From NCBI RefSeq assembly GCF_000271485.2, contig NZ_AKVN02000001.1, positions 1,802,001 through 1,866,000 of the forward strand: DNA of 64,000 nucleotides. The letters are read 5' to 3'. Positions 63,977-64,000 of the stretch are shown here, piece by piece. Within the stretch, counting starts at the first letter, position 1. Every line of letters begins with the position of its first letter. This DNA comes from Pelosinus fermentans DSM 17108. GTDB taxonomy: Bacteria; Bacillota; Negativicutes; DSM-13327. The notes below the pieces were generated by a model that did no database searches, was not told where the DNA came from, and saw only the letters and a program-made list of their open reading frames with translations. A program made the translations under genes and the position numbers.

Positions 63977-64000
63977 ATGCTTACTGCATTTGATAAGAGT
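63977..64000 (+). CDS. Start of a gene cut by the window end
   Basis: ATG 63977 with AAGGAG six bases upstream; the first eight codons read MLTAFDKS. Too short to identify. Confidence 0.5.

Overview
The window (64 kb, both strands used) looks like a chromosomal segment from a spore-forming, diderm, anaerobic Firmicute of the Negativicutes (Sporomusa/Pelosinus type). This is inferred from four things: Firmicute-style ribosome binding sites and tig-clpP-clpX-lonB-lonA-engB order; outer-membrane efflux machinery (TolC-like protein plus RND pump), which needs a second membrane; sporulation-type genes (lonB, coat-F-like protein); and a fermentative gene set. No rRNA genes, CRISPR arrays or intact insertion sequences were seen.

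Region 1 (1-13540) is a glutamate/C4-acid catabolic block on the + strand. A GntR-type regulator (cut by the window start) precedes glmS-glmL-glmE-mal and an uncharacterised P-loop protein. Then come citD-citE-citF-citC, an aspartase, and a two-subunit class I fumarase. Read together these can supply the whole methylaspartate route: glutamate to 3-methylaspartate, mesaconate, citramalate, then acetate plus pyruvate. In that reading the 'citrate lyase' would be a citramalate lyase and the class I fumarase could be the mesaconase. Region 2 (13541-20740) holds a three-subunit succinate dehydrogenase/fumarate reductase, three tRNAs, two small uncharacterised genes, an alanine/ornithine racemase-family gene with a GNAT partner, and tRNA-Arg(ACG).

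Region 3 (about 20740-38100) is visibly more GC-rich, mostly on the - strand, and begins directly after tRNA-Arg with a decayed tyrosine recombinase; I read it as an old genomic island. It carries a universal stress protein, an MFS transporter, a TolC/RND/adaptor efflux system with a broken TetR gene and a MarR regulator, a gene-free GC-rich block of about 700 bp, and a sugar-nucleotide/glycosyltransferase cassette. The MarR and efflux upstream regions share a repeated 15-bp operator palindrome.

Region 4 (38100-48110) has a chemotaxis receptor, a four-tRNA cluster (His, Gln, Lys, Leu) and an arsenic locus. The arsenic locus has intact arsC, a CoA-disulfide-reductase-like gene, two arsR, arsD and arsA, but only fragments of two membrane transporters. 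Region 5 (48120-52930) contains a coat-F-like protein, a KimA-like potassium transporter, and a radical SAM/SPASM enzyme followed by a 102-residue peptide with seven Cys-Trp-Pro-Arg repeats, the best candidate here for an undescribed peptide-modification system. Region 6 (53074-64000) is the protein quality-control block tig, clpP, clpX, lonB, lonA, engB. A DUF378 protein and a short FtsH-like protease with a membrane partner are inserted between the two lon genes.

All assignments are from reading the sequence and the translations by eye; no database search or folding program was run.
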